Source: Hazenella coriacea
GTDB taxonomy: Bacteria > Bacillota > Bacilli > Thermoactinomycetales > Thermoactinomycetaceae
NCBI RefSeq assembly: GCF_004341825.1
Contig: NZ_SMAG01000005.1
Location: 1 to 64,000 of the forward strand
Direction of reading: 5' to 3'
Length of the DNA: 64,000 bases
Both the position numbers and the translations under genes were made by a program. The stretch's first letter is position 1. Each line of letters starts with the position of its first letter. The notes beneath the pieces are model-generated. The model saw only the letters and a program-made list of their open reading frames with translations, ran no database searches and had not been told where the DNA came from. Positions 51,288 to 60,795 of this stretch are shown piece by piece.

Positions 51288-52058
51288 ATGGACATCAATC
51301 AGTATTTACATCGGATTCACATAAACCAAAGTGATGATCATCAAAACTCTTTGGAGTTGCTTCAAAAAATTCACAAACACCATCTACTATATGTCCCATT
51401 TGAAAATTTGGATATTCTTCTTCAACGCCCCTTATCCATGTCACCTGAACAGGTATTTGTTAAAGTGGTTGAAGAGGGCCGTGGTGGACTGTGCTATGAA
51501 GTAAATAGCTTGCTCTATCAGGTATTGCATGAATTGGGTTATCAGGTAGATTTGATTTCAGGTGGTTTCTGGAATTCAGAAAAAAGTAGCTGGGACCCTG
51601 AATGTTCTCATCTAGCATTAGCCGTTCATCTAGATCGACCTTATTTATTTGATGTAGGAGTTGGAGGCGGGTTTATCCATCCTATTCCATTTGTCAATGG
51701 ACATATATACTCTGATCAAAGTGGAGATTATCGAATGGATCAAGACAGATCCAACCAAAATTTATTCATCTTGCAAAAACAAGAAGAGGGACAATGGAGA
51801 GATTTTATAAAGTTTGATACAACGCCCCGTAACCTAGAAGAGTTCGATGAGATGTGCACCCAGCTCCAATCGGATCTCAATTCCATCTTTACACAAAGTA
51901 GGGTATGTAGTCGCTTAACAGAGAATGGTAGAGTCTCTCTGTCAGAGGAATATCTAACAATCACCGTCCATGGAGAGAAAAAGAAATATCCAATTCATTC
52001 TGAAGAAGAGTGGCAACAACATTTATATGACTACTTCCAAATTAAATATCCCAGATAG
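51288..52058 (+). CDS. Arylamine N-acetyltransferase
   Basis: 256-aa NAT enzyme that moves acetyl from acetyl-CoA to arylamines or hydrazines. The catalytic triad is readable: Cys in GRGGLCYEVNSL (~residue 70), His in CSHLALAV (~108) and Asp in YLFDVGVGG (~123). FENLDIL is the conserved N-terminal motif. ATG 51288 has AAAGGTGG upstream; the GTG three codons earlier overlaps it. 52 nt after the glycohydrolase gene. Confidence 0.93.
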   Translation: MDINQYLHRIHINQSDDHQNSLELLQKIHKHHLLYVPFENLDILLQRPLSMSPEQVFVKVVEEGRGGLCYEVNSLLYQVLHELGYQVDLISGGFWNSEKSSWDPECSHLALAVHLDRPYLFDVGVGGGFIHPIPFVNGHIYSDQSGDYRMDQDRSNQNLFILQKQEEGQWRDFIKFDTTPRNLEEFDEMCTQLQSDLNSIFTQSRVCSRLTENGRVSLSEEYLTITVHGEKKKYPIHSEEEWQQHLYDYFQIKYPR

Positions 52059-52096
52059 ATGAGGAATATAGGCCGGAAGTTAGTGATCCAAGTGAA

Positions 52097-52144
52097 AGAA
52101 ACGAATGACCATTCTTGAATGAGGACGGTCATTCGTTTCTGTTT
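52097..52144 (+). terminator. Terminator after the arylamine N-acetyltransferase gene
   Basis: A perfect 14-bp stem AGAAACGAATGACC/GGTCATTCGTTTCT with a 16-nt loop; the T tract is weak. Confidence 0.65.
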
Positions 52145-52286
52145 GATCTTCGGTAATTCTGATGGGAATTTTGCTCTTACAATAGTGGTGTGAAAAATAA
52201 ACTATAAATGTGAAGGATCAGTATCTACTTCAACTAGGTAAATTCGTTTCCAAAGTATAACAAAGGAGAATCATGATGAAAAAACT

Positions 52287-52433
52287 TTGAATATACAGAT
52301 CCGTCGAGCTAAGCCAACTGAAGCTAATCTTCTCGGCGATCTTTCTTTTCGCTCGAAAGCTTATTGGGGCTATGAACATGAATTGACTTGGATTACGAAC
52401 CTGCAACAACAAGTGACAATACCGAAATCGTAG
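52287..52433 (+). pseudogene. GNAT acetyltransferase, N-terminal remnant
   Basis: A 48-codon frame MNIQIRRAKPTEANLLGDLS, then FRSKAYWGYEHELTW, matches the beginning of GNAT proteins (RSKAYWGY is common in this family). It ends after 48 codons, and the acetyl-CoA-binding part is absent. The ribosome binding site AAAGGAG and ATGATG at 52273 lie in another frame, pointing to a frameshift at the A-run 52279-52284. The following spacer (52434-52668) contains only a hairpin (CAGTATC/GATACTG). Confidence 0.65.
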
Positions 52434-52668
52434 GGGGGTACCATTACGTGGCTACACAAAGGGCAAAGTAGAATTAATTTTACCCCATTGAACCAGTTAT
52501 TTTTCAGTACTAAACAAATCCCTCTGGCATACACCAAGAGGGACTCAGTATCTAATTGATACTGGGAAGTTTATTAGTATACAGGTAATTGGAGTAATTC
52601 CAACGAAAAACTTGATAGAGAATGAATCGAAATAAAATCTTTTTATTCAATAATGAAATGCCATTATC

Positions 52669-53100
52669 TTAGTTCTGTAAGCTAAATTCAGCTGGTAGCT
52701 TTTCTTTGATAATTTTTTCCCATCCGCCATTCATAATGTTATGAATCACCGAGTGAGGCTGTCCAAACTCGGTGACTTTTTCTGCATCCCAGCCAGAATG
52801 AATTAGTGTAAACTCTGTTTTTCCATCTTCTAACTTTTTTACTTCGAAAGTAAGATGCCAGTCTTTACCCCAGTCAAAACGGATCCGGTTTAGAGGAATG
52901 ATTTCTGTTACTTTACAAGGTGAATCACCAAATTGGCCTGTATAAAGAACGAAATTACGTCCCAGAATAGGTTCAAAAGTATTTGGCATCCACCATGAAG
53001 CAATCCCTTCTGAGGATGCAATGGCTTTCCATACTTTTTCAATCGGAGCATTGAGGATAACCGTTTTACAGATTTTCGGTAAAGCTCCTTCAATTTTCAT
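52669..53100 (-). CDS. SRPBCC/AHSA1-domain protein
   Basis: 143-aa START-like fold protein: APIEKVWKAIASSEGIASWWMP is the hallmark start of the AHSA1 (activator of Hsp90 ATPase-like) subfamily. It probably binds a hydrophobic ligand; no target is known. GGGGGAA precedes the ATG. Confidence 0.88.
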   Translation of the reverse strand: MKIEGALPKICKTVILNAPIEKVWKAIASSEGIASWWMPNTFEPILGRNFVLYTGQFGDSPCKVTEIIPLNRIRFDWGKDWHLTFEVKKLEDGKTEFTLIHSGWDAEKVTEFGQPHSVIHNIMNGGWEKIIKEKLPAEFSLQN

Positions 53101-53440
53101 AACTGTTCCCCCAAGTGTTTCTATATATCATTTATGTTATGTCTTTATGTCAAATGCTTTTTCTTGCTTGATTATTCCCTTTTATCCTGTTCATCATTCT
53201 GATCGTTTGTTTTGAGATGATAAAAACGATAAAGACTACATCTTCGGAATAGGGCTTGATTCAAAATTAATTAGATTGCTTTAACTGTATGTAGGAGGTG
53301 TTCATAAAGTTAATAGTAGTTCAATCTATGCTCCTATGAACATGGGTGTATTTTATTAGTTGATCTTTTATGTGTTTTAATTATATATAATTTGATGTAT
53401 TAAAGATTGTAGCAAGGAATTGATAAGGAGAATCTTTGTA
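53101..53440. other. Gene-free spacer
   Basis: 340 bp between divergent genes. I find no gene, repeat or terminator; possible promoters are not distinctive. Confidence 0.5.
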
Positions 53441-54304
53441 ATGAATAATAATGGCATCATTGAAATTGATGGTTTTCGATTCGTATATCAAATAGAAGGG
53501 GAAGGGGTTCCTGTACTTGTAGTTGGTAGTAAAGTTTATTATCCTCAATTATTTTCCAAAGAGATAAGAAAAGATTTGAAACTTATTTTTATTGACCATA
53601 GAGGTCATGTAAAGCCGCCTCGAGAGTTAAAGCCAGAGGATTATACATTGGATCGAATTTTAGAGGATATTGAGGTCATAAGAAAAGCACTTCATTTAGA
53701 CGACTTTGTTATAATGGGACATTCAGGAAATGCTTTTCTTGCCTTGGAGTATGCCATCAAATACCCAAAATATGTTCGAAAAATAATTTTGTTGAACGCC
53801 GCACCGACAAATAGTCAAGGGAGACAAGAACAAAGCATTGCCTATTTTAATAAATATGCAAGTCCAGAAAGAAAACAGAAGTTTGAGAGAGAGATTGCAT
53901 TACTAGCAAGCGATATCGCAAGAGAGCCCGAAAGACGGTTTGCCCACATGTGTATCCGTATGGGGGCACACAGTTTTTATGATTATACATTCGATGCATC
54001 TTATATGTGGGATGGAGTGTACACAAGTATGAAAGTCATTGATTACTTGTGGGGAGAAGTTTTTGGACAATTAAATATGATCCAGTCGTTAAGTAAGGTT
54101 GATAGACCAGTGTTCCTTGGTTTAGGAAAATATGATTATTTGGTGGGTCCTTGCTCATTGTGGGATTCGATTGAACAGAAGTTTACCAATGTAAACAAAG
54201 TGATTTTCGAACATAGTGGGCACAATCCAATGTTTGAAGAACCCGATTTATTTGATGCTTATTTAACCAAATGGATTTATAAAGACATCTGTCGCCCTAT
54301 ATAA
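53441..54304 (+). CDS. Alpha/beta hydrolase (proline iminopeptidase-like)
   Basis: 287-aa alpha/beta hydrolase. Nucleophile elbow VIMGHSGNAFLALEYA (Ser ~92), acid in GLGKYDYLVGP and catalytic His in FEHSGHNPMFEEPDLF. The cap region (~120-200) is typical of prolyl iminopeptidase/epoxide hydrolase relatives; the substrate is not evident. ATG 53441 has AAGGAGAAT upstream; TTG/ATT positions before it are rejected. Confidence 0.9.
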   Translation: MNNNGIIEIDGFRFVYQIEGEGVPVLVVGSKVYYPQLFSKEIRKDLKLIFIDHRGHVKPPRELKPEDYTLDRILEDIEVIRKALHLDDFVIMGHSGNAFLALEYAIKYPKYVRKIILLNAAPTNSQGRQEQSIAYFNKYASPERKQKFEREIALLASDIAREPERRFAHMCIRMGAHSFYDYTFDASYMWDGVYTSMKVIDYLWGEVFGQLNMIQSLSKVDRPVFLGLGKYDYLVGPCSLWDSIEQKFTNVNKVIFEHSGHNPMFEEPDLFDAYLTKWIYKDICRPI

Positions 54305-54329
54305 AAATGTTTGAAGAAGGATTTGAACA

Positions 54330-55298
54330 TCATGTTATATGTCTATAAAATCTCACAGTAGCCTCGGCCATCTCAAGGATCTTATCGTGTAGTTCTCTTG
54401 GTTGAATAACTTTCATTTGGTCAGCAAACCCTAAAATGTATCCCTTTGCCTCGTCTTCTGTATCAAAAGAAAGTTTAACAGAGATCCATCCTTCTTGGTT
54501 TTTATTTTCAATCTCTACATCTTGGATAAACCGGTCGGTGAATTTTAACCTAGGTAAGATTGAGGGAGAAGCTTCTACCCATACCTCATAGTTAGGCAGG
54601 CTCTCTATGAATGCTTTTGTTGAAGACGTCCAATATTGATCAAGGTTAAAGTCTTTAGGTCTTTCAAATGTTTCACTCATAGGTTCGACAGATTTAATCC
54701 GTGAGATCCTGTAATTACGGATTGCACCATTATCTTGAGAGGCAACCAAGTACCAGCGACTTCCCTTAGCTACCAGTCCCAATGGCTCTACAACACGTTT
54801 ATTCGTTTTTCCATCTGCACGTTGGTATTCAATTTTCAATTTGTTTTCTTGCCATATGGTGTTTTTAAGGATATCAAAAGTTACCATTTTTTCTTTTCGC
54901 TTTCGCCATGTACTCGTGTCAATATGAATACGACTCCACACCTCTTTAGCATTTTCACGATAAATTGAAGGAAGTGATGCAATTAGTTTAGTTCTTGCTT
55001 CTTTTGAAGTTTGGGCTAATCCCAGATCATCAAGTAATTGTACAGAAGGAGAAACAAATAAGGTACGTATTTCAGGTTCTTTTAAACCTGTTAAATTTGT
55101 CCGGTATCCCTCTAATAATGACCATCCACCGTTTTTACCACGCTCGGCAATAACAGGAATCCCTGTTTGACTTAAGGCTTCCATGTCTCTATAAATGGTT
55201 CGCTCGGAAACTTCTAATCTCTCTGCTAATTCTTTAGCTGTCATTTGGCCGTATGATTGTAGTAATAAAAGAATAGATATCAGTCGATCCCCTCTCAT
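54330..55298 (-). CDS. YafY-type transcriptional regulator (HTH-11 + WYL)
   Basis: 322 aa. N-terminal helix-turn-helix RGDRLISILLLLQSYGQMTAKELAERLEVSERTIYRDMEAL and a central WYL domain (~140-215; RWYLVASQDNGAIRNYRISRIKSV, with the W-Y-L set), then a C-terminal WCX extension. Such proteins sense small molecules or nucleic acids. ATG 55298 has AAGGTGG upstream. It is divergent from the SDR gene with an inverted repeat between them, so it probably controls that gene. Confidence 0.92.
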   Translation of the reverse strand: MRGDRLISILLLLQSYGQMTAKELAERLEVSERTIYRDMEALSQTGIPVIAERGKNGGWSLLEGYRTNLTGLKEPEIRTLFVSPSVQLLDDLGLAQTSKEARTKLIASLPSIYRENAKEVWSRIHIDTSTWRKRKEKMVTFDILKNTIWQENKLKIEYQRADGKTNKRVVEPLGLVAKGSRWYLVASQDNGAIRNYRISRIKSVEPMSETFERPKDFNLDQYWTSSTKAFIESLPNYEVWVEASPSILPRLKFTDRFIQDVEIENKNQEGWISVKLSFDTEDEAKGYILGFADQMKVIQPRELHDKILEMAEATVRFYRHIT

Positions 55299-55345
55299 AG
55301 CAATCCACCTTTTCATTTGTTTGATCTTAACTATTTAATTAAATA

Positions 55346-55360
55346 TGACAAAGGTTGTCA
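55346..55360. promoter_or_regulatory. Candidate YafY operator
   Basis: A perfect inverted repeat TGACAA-AGG-TTGTCA lies in the 113-bp interval between the divergent YafY-type regulator and SDR genes. The position suggests that it is the regulator's binding site. Confidence 0.5.
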
Positions 55361-55411
55361 AGAATGATCCTTTATGATGAAGGTATCATCCATATGAAGG
55401 GAATGGTATAT

Positions 55412-56245
55412 GTGAAACCGTTAAATGGAAAGGTGGCTCTTGTAACAGGAGCAAGTAGGGGAGCTGGGCGTGGTATTGCTGTCGAATTGGGGAAAGCTGG
55501 AGCGATTGTTTATGTCACTGGACGTAGCACCAAAGGAAACTCTACGAATGATTGGCCTGGAACCATAGATGAAACAGTTTCACAAATAGAAGCATCGGGA
55601 GGAGTTGGTGTAGCAGTTCGTTGCGACCATACAAATGATTCTGAAACAGAAGAGGTAATCAACCGAATCCGAAAAGATCAAGGAAAATTAGATATTCTTG
55701 TCAATAATGTATGGGGCGCACATGATTTAGGAATCGAAGCCAAACCTTTTTGGGAATTGCCATTGAAACATTGGGATACGATGTTTACTGCTGGTGTTCG
55801 TGCCCAATTGGTAACGAACCATTTCGCTATTCCATTGCTTCGTGAGAATAAACAAGCTTTGATCATTCATACTACTTTTTGGGACGAAGACAAATACACT
55901 GGACATTTTTATTATGACTTGGCTAAGAATTCGTTAGTTCGTATGGCTTACGGATTGTCAATAGAATTAAAACATGACAATATTGCTGTTCTCGCGGTAT
56001 CACCTGGTTTTATGCGAACCGAGCTCGTGTTAAAACACCATCAAGCAGATGAAGAACATTGGCAGGACTCTGAAGAATTAGCCAGAACTGAAACTCCTTA
56101 CTATATTGGACGTGGAATAAAAGCATTAGCTTGTGATCCCCATGTAATCGAGAAGAGTGGACAGGTGCTAAAAGTCGGCGATTTGGCTAAAGAATATCAG
56201 TTTACTGATCTCGATGGGAGATTCGTTCCACCGTTTACATTATAG
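55412..56245 (+). CDS. SDR family oxidoreductase
   Basis: 277-aa classical short-chain dehydrogenase. NAD(P) motif VTGASRGAGRGIAVE, NNVWGA (NNAG-like), catalytic Tyr/Lys in FYYDLAKNSL, and PGFMRTEL. The substrate is unknown. Several ATGs exist upstream (55364-55403), but GTG 55412 has AAGGGAA at 8 nt and gives MKPLNGKVALVTG, the standard SDR start. Divergent from, and likely controlled by, the YafY-type regulator. Confidence 0.9.
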   Translation: MKPLNGKVALVTGASRGAGRGIAVELGKAGAIVYVTGRSTKGNSTNDWPGTIDETVSQIEASGGVGVAVRCDHTNDSETEEVINRIRKDQGKLDILVNNVWGAHDLGIEAKPFWELPLKHWDTMFTAGVRAQLVTNHFAIPLLRENKQALIIHTTFWDEDKYTGHFYYDLAKNSLVRMAYGLSIELKHDNIAVLAVSPGFMRTELVLKHHQADEEHWQDSEELARTETPYYIGRGIKALACDPHVIEKSGQVLKVGDLAKEYQFTDLDGRFVPPFTL

Positions 56246-56383
56246 GGTTTGATCTATCTGATGTAATAGCTTCACACAATCTAGCTATTACCTTGACAAA
56301 GAATCATATATTGTGTGAAAATAATTAAGAATACGTATCCATAGATAATAGGAAAACAAAGTGAGTGAATGCGATGAGATTCA

Positions 56384-56397
56384 GGAAAGCGCTTACA
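56384..56397 (+). promoter_or_regulatory. CcpA catabolite-responsive element (cre)
   Basis: GGAAAGCGCTTACA differs from the cre consensus TGWNANCGNTNWCA at one position only. It lies 105 nt before hutH. In B. subtilis the hut operon is under CcpA control, which fits. Confidence 0.7.
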
Positions 56398-56427
56398 ACA
56401 AATCGCATAATGATCTCCTCTTGTAAA

Positions 56428-56475
56428 AAGGGGCTGTGTGGAAGCTAAGAACTTCCGCACAGCCCCTTTAGTTTG
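56428..56475 (+). terminator. Hairpin/attenuator upstream of hutH
   Basis: An 18-bp stem (56428-56445 with 56452-56469; one G-T pair) built on AAAGGGGCTGTG/CACAGCCCCTTT, loop of 6 nt, then TTTAGTTTG. It stands between the regulatory region and the hutH ribosome binding site, where B. subtilis has the HutP-controlled terminator. No hutP gene is visible here. Confidence 0.7.
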
Positions 56476-56501
56476 TTAACGTAGAGAAAGGAGTGGATTG
56501 A

Positions 56502-58064
56502 ATGATTGAAGAACGAATGGCCAATTCATTGAAAGCGATTCCAATTATTTTGGATGGAAAGGGGGTGACACCTGAGGAGGTAGCAACTGTCGCTTTTCAA
56601 AATGAGAGTGTAAGTTTGGGTGAGGAAGCCATCAAGCGAGTCATTAAGTGTCGCCAGATGGTTGAGGATTTGGTAGCTACAGATCAAGTCGTCTATGGTG
56701 TGACCACAGGATTTGGCAAGTTTAGTGATGTTCATATCTCATCTGAAGATGTAGAAGCACTTCAGATGAACCTCATTCGTAGTCATGCGTGTGCTGTGGG
56801 GAGTCCACTTCCTGAGCCTACGGTTCGTTCTTTGATGTTGTTAAGAGCAAATGCTTTGGCCAAAGGACATTCAGGAATTCGTTTGGAAACATTACAGCTT
56901 TTAGTTGAGTGTATCAATCGTGGGGTACATCCTGTCATTCCAAGTCAAGGCTCGCTAGGTGCGAGTGGTGACTTAGCTCCTTTGTCACATTTAGCATTGG
57001 TCTTGATGGGGGAGGGAGAAGCCTTCTTTCAAGGGAAACGGATGTCTGGGATGGAAGCTTTGGTACAGGCTGGGTTAAGCCCGATTACATTACAAGCTAA
57101 GGAAGGGCTTGCGTTAATCAATGGAACTCAGGCAATGACCTCGATCGGAACTTTAGCGTTAATGAAAGCGGAAAGACTAAGTCGAATGGCAGATATTATT
57201 GCTGCTCTAACATTAGAATGTCTACGTGGGATTCCTGAAGCTTTTATAGACGAGGTTCATCAGGTTCGTCCATATCCGGAACAGATCAGAGTTGCAGCTA
57301 ATCTTCGTCAGTTGTTAACAGATAGTCAGTTAACTACCAAACAGGGCGAAATTCGTGTCCAAGATGCTTATTCCCTTCGTTGTTTACCGCAAGTGCATGG
57401 GGCGACTCGTCAAGTATTAACCTATGTTCGTGATAAAATTTCGATTGAGATTAATTCTGCAACTGATAATCCATTGTTATTTGTCGATGAAGAAATGGTG
57501 ATCTCTGGTGGGAATTTTCATGGACAACCGATTGCATTTGCGATGGACTTTTTAAAGATCGGCATGAGTGAGTTGGCCAATATCTCGGAACGACGTACAG
57601 AAAGATTGGTAAATCCCGCATTATCTGGAGGGTTACCTGCTTTTCTGAGTCATCAACCAGGAATTGCTTCAGGGATGATGATTTTACAATATACAAGTGC
57701 TTCCCTTGTTTCTGAAAATAAGGTTTTGGCTCATCCAGCTAGTGTCGATTCGATTCCATCTTCAGCAAATCAAGAGGATCATGTATCGATGGGAACGACT
57801 GCTGCTCGACATGCAGATCAGGTGGTTGAAAATGTTGCTAAGGTATTAGCGATAGAATTGATCTGTGCGGCTGAAGCAGCTGATTTTGTAGGGAACGATC
57901 GGTTATCTCCAGCGACACATGTGTTGTATGACCAATTAAGAACGATTGTTCCTCCCGTGTGGGAAGATCGTTCATTGAGTCAAGAGATTGAGAAGGTATC
58001 TGTTGAACTGATAAAGGGTAATTGGCTTCAAGCTGTTGAAGCTGTTTCAGGTCCACTTTTTTAA
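56502..58064 (+). CDS. hutH: Histidine ammonia-lyase
   Basis: Deaminates L-histidine to urocanate, the first step of histidine use. 520 aa. The self-made MIO prosthetic group forms from A154-S155-G156 in [21 protein letters not shown] carries the catalytic Tyr, and [13 protein letters not shown] and QEDHVSMG complete the active site. ATG with GAAAGGAGTGG upstream. First gene of the hut operon, after a cre site and a hairpin. Confidence 0.97.
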   Translation: MIEERMANSLKAIPIILDGKGVTPEEVATVAFQNESVSLGEEAIKRVIKCRQMVEDLVATDQVVYGVTTGFGKFSDVHISSEDVEALQMNLIRSHACAVGSPLPEPTVRSLMLLRANALAKGHSGIRLETLQLLVECINRGVHPVIPSQGSLGASGDLAPLSHLALVLMGEGEAFFQGKRMSGMEALVQAGLSPITLQAKEGLALINGTQAMTSIGTLALMKAERLSRMADIIAALTLECLRGIPEAFIDEVHQVRPYPEQIRVAANLRQLLTDSQLTTKQGEIRVQDAYSLRCLPQVHGATRQVLTYVRDKISIEINSATDNPLLFVDEEMVISGGNFHGQPIAFAMDFLKIGMSELANISERRTERLVNPALSGGLPAFLSHQPGIASGMMILQYTSASLVSENKVLAHPASVDSIPSSANQEDHVSMGTTAARHADQVVENVAKVLAIELICAAEAADFVGNDRLSPATHVLYDQLRTIVPPVWEDRSLSQEIEKVSVELIKGNWLQAVEAVSGPLF

Positions 58065-58079
58065 GAAAAGAGGGATTCG

Positions 58080-59087
58080 ATGCGAAAAATTGATCTACTC
58101 AACCCACCGGAAATCATCCGTCAATCCCATTGGCGAGATCGATATGAAACAAAGGTATCACAGTGGTTAAGGCCTTGGAATGGTGAAGAGGATCTAGAGG
58201 TTGGCTTGATTGGGCTTCCTTTGTCAAAAACCTCGATCAGTATTTCAGGTGCTTCTACTACACCTAATGTACTACGGGAATTGTTTGCCAATGTGACGAC
58301 TTATAATATTGACCATGATGTTGATCTACAAGAGTTAAAAGCCTATGACCTAGGTGATATTCAGATGCATATGACAGATTTGCTTCGGTGTCACACTCAT
58401 ATCGAACAAGGGCTTAATAACGTTTATAAAGCGTTACCCAAGCTTTTTCCGATTCTCGTAGGTGGGGATCATTCAGTTACTTGTCCTTCTGTGAAAGCAT
58501 TTAAGAAAAGATATAAAGGCAAAGTAGGAATTGTTCAGCTTGATTCTCATATGGATGTGCGCAATTTGGAGGACGGGGGACCGACCAACGGGACTCCGAT
58601 TCGAGGGCTGATCGAGTCTGGAACGGTGGAGGGGTGTCATATTGCACAGATTGGGTTGCATAGTTTCGCCAACTCCAAACATTATCGGGAATATGCACAA
58701 TCGAAAGGTATTACTGCATTTACGGCAAGACAAGTTGCTCGAGAAGGGATCGAAACGCTCGTTGATGAGTCGATGAAGATTGCAGGAAATGGCACAGAAG
58801 CCATTTATGTGACTGTCGATATGGATGTTCTTGATCAAGCTTATGCACCTGGAGTTCCTGCGATGGTAGCAGGCGGAATGACTTCGTGGCAGTTATTAGA
58901 TGCGGTTTATCTCCTTGGGCAAAATCCAAAGGTTTTAGGTTTTGATGTTGTTTGTGTAGATCCTATGCAAGATTATCGTAGAGCGACAGTTCGTATGACA
59001 TTACATGTGCTTCTAACTTTCCTAACAGGATATATGAATAGAAAAGCTTGTTCCAACGAAAAGGATAATGGGAGAGATGAAAAATGA
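58080..59087 (+). CDS. hutG: Formimidoylglutamase
   Basis: 335-aa ureohydrolase-fold enzyme hydrolysing N-formimidoyl-L-glutamate to glutamate and formamide, the last step of the pathway. Binuclear Mn ligands: [16 protein letters not shown] and [16 protein letters not shown] after AAAAGAGGG, 15 nt behind hutH. In B. subtilis hutG comes after hutI, so the order differs here. It overlaps hutU by four bases (ATGA). Confidence 0.93.
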   Translation: MRKIDLLNPPEIIRQSHWRDRYETKVSQWLRPWNGEEDLEVGLIGLPLSKTSISISGASTTPNVLRELFANVTTYNIDHDVDLQELKAYDLGDIQMHMTDLLRCHTHIEQGLNNVYKALPKLFPILVGGDHSVTCPSVKAFKKRYKGKVGIVQLDSHMDVRNLEDGGPTNGTPIRGLIESGTVEGCHIAQIGLHSFANSKHYREYAQSKGITAFTARQVAREGIETLVDESMKIAGNGTEAIYVTVDMDVLDQAYAPGVPAMVAGGMTSWQLLDAVYLLGQNPKVLGFDVVCVDPMQDYRRATVRMTLHVLLTFLTGYMNRKACSNEKDNGRDEK

Positions 59088-60748
59088 CTGAATCAACCAA
59101 ACGTGTCATTCGTGCACCACGAGGTGAAAACTTAAACACCAAAGGATGGCAACAAGAAGCAGTTCTCCGCATGTTGATGAACAATCTGGACCCAGAAGTA
59201 GCGGAACGCCCTGAAGATCTGGTTGTCTATGGAGGAATTGGGAAGGCGGCTCGTAATTGGGAGAGCTTTGATCAAATTGTCGATTGTTTAAAGCATTTAG
59301 AAGATGATGAAACCTTATTAATTCAGTCAGGAAAGCCAGTAGGGATTTTTCGAACACACTCGCAATCACCTAGGGTCTTAATCTCTAATTCAGTCCTCGT
59401 TCCTGCTTATGCCAATTGGGAAACCTTCCATGAGTTAGACCAAAAGGGTTTGATGATGTATGGACAGATGACAGCAGGTAGTTGGATTTATATTGGCACA
59501 CAAGGGATCTTACAAGGAACTTTTGAAACTTTTGCTGAAGCAGCTCGCCAACATGCAAATGGATCTTTAAAAGGAACCCTTACGCTCACCGCAGGACTTG
59601 GAGGAATGGGAGGAGCTCAGCCACTGGCTGTCACGATGAATGAAGGAGTAGTGATTGGTGTTGATGTGGATGCTTCTCGGATTCAACGTCGAATCGATAC
59701 CCGCTATTGTGATGTGATGGTGGATCATTTAGATGAGGCTTTGAAACTAGCCAATGAGGCGAAAGCAGAAGGAAAGCCCTTGTCGATTGGTCTAGTTGGA
59801 AATGCGGCTGAAATTTTTCCTGAGTTTGTGAAGAGAGGAATCGTTCCTGACTTTGTCACTGATCAAACTTCTGCACATGATCCGTTAAATGGCTATGTTC
59901 CTATTAGATATTCTGTAGAGGCTGCAGCAGAGTTGCGTACCCAAGATCCAACAAAATATATCCAACTATCAAAGCAGTCTATGGCTACACATGTACAAGC
60001 CATGTTAGATCTTCAGAAGATGGGTTCCGTGGTTTTTGATTATGGTAATAATATTCGCCAAGTCGCTTTTGATGAGGGAGTCAAAGAAGCTTTTAAATTC
60101 CCTGGATTTGTACCTGCTTATATTCGTCCACTCTTCTGTGAAGGAAAAGGACCATTCCGTTGGGTGGCTCTTTCTGGGGATCCTGAAGATATCCATAAGA
60201 CGGATGAATTAGTCCTAAAGCTTTTTCCTGAAAACGAACATTTACGCCGTTGGATTACAATGGCTCAAGAGAAAGTTGCTTTTCAAGGTTTGCCTTCACG
60301 AATCTGCTGGTTGGGATATGGAGAACGAGTGAAAATGGGATTGGCCATGAATGAGATGGTTCGTAAGGGAGAATTATCTGCTCCGATCGTGATTGGACGA
60401 GATCATCTTGATTGTGGTTCAGTTGCTTCACCTAACCGTGAGACAGAAGCGATGAAGGATGGTAGTGATGTTGTGGGGGACTGGGCGATTTTGAATGCTT
60501 TGGTCAATACGGCTTCGGGTGCTAGCTGGGTATCTGTTCATCACGGTGGTGGGGTAGGCATGGGTTATTCCCTCCACGCGGGTATGGTTGTTGTTGCGGA
60601 TGGATCGAAAGAGGCAGATGAAAGGTTATCTCGTGTGCTAAACACAGACCCTGGGATGGGAATCATTCGTCATGCTGACGCTGGATATGATTCAGCCATT
60701 CAAACCGCTAAAGAGCGTGGAGTTCGTGTGCCGATGCTTGGTATTTAA
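59084..60748 (+). CDS. hutU: Urocanate hydratase
   Basis: NAD+-dependent conversion of urocanate to 4-imidazolone-5-propionate. 554 aa, full length. Diagnostic segments: [45 protein letters not shown], the catalytic Cys region [12 protein letters not shown] and [11 protein letters not shown]. Translationally coupled to hutG through an ATGA overlap. Confidence 0.97.
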   Translation: MTESTKRVIRAPRGENLNTKGWQQEAVLRMLMNNLDPEVAERPEDLVVYGGIGKAARNWESFDQIVDCLKHLEDDETLLIQSGKPVGIFRTHSQSPRVLISNSVLVPAYANWETFHELDQKGLMMYGQMTAGSWIYIGTQGILQGTFETFAEAARQHANGSLKGTLTLTAGLGGMGGAQPLAVTMNEGVVIGVDVDASRIQRRIDTRYCDVMVDHLDEALKLANEAKAEGKPLSIGLVGNAAEIFPEFVKRGIVPDFVTDQTSAHDPLNGYVPIRYSVEAAAELRTQDPTKYIQLSKQSMATHVQAMLDLQKMGSVVFDYGNNIRQVAFDEGVKEAFKFPGFVPAYIRPLFCEGKGPFRWVALSGDPEDIHKTDELVLKLFPENEHLRRWITMAQEKVAFQGLPSRICWLGYGERVKMGLAMNEMVRKGELSAPIVIGRDHLDCGSVASPNRETEAMKDGSDVVGDWAILNALVNTASGASWVSVHHGGGVGMGYSLHAGMVVVADGSKEADERLSRVLNTDPGMGIIRHADAGYDSAIQTAKERGVRVPMLGI

Positions 60749-60795
60749 GCTTGAGACCAATGAGTTTGTTAATTATGAAATAGGAGGGTACTGTT

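Noticed and set aside
56374-56448. 24-codon ORF annotated as a gene
   Set aside because: Weak ribosome binding site and no histidine codon run; kept only as a hypothesis in the hut finding.
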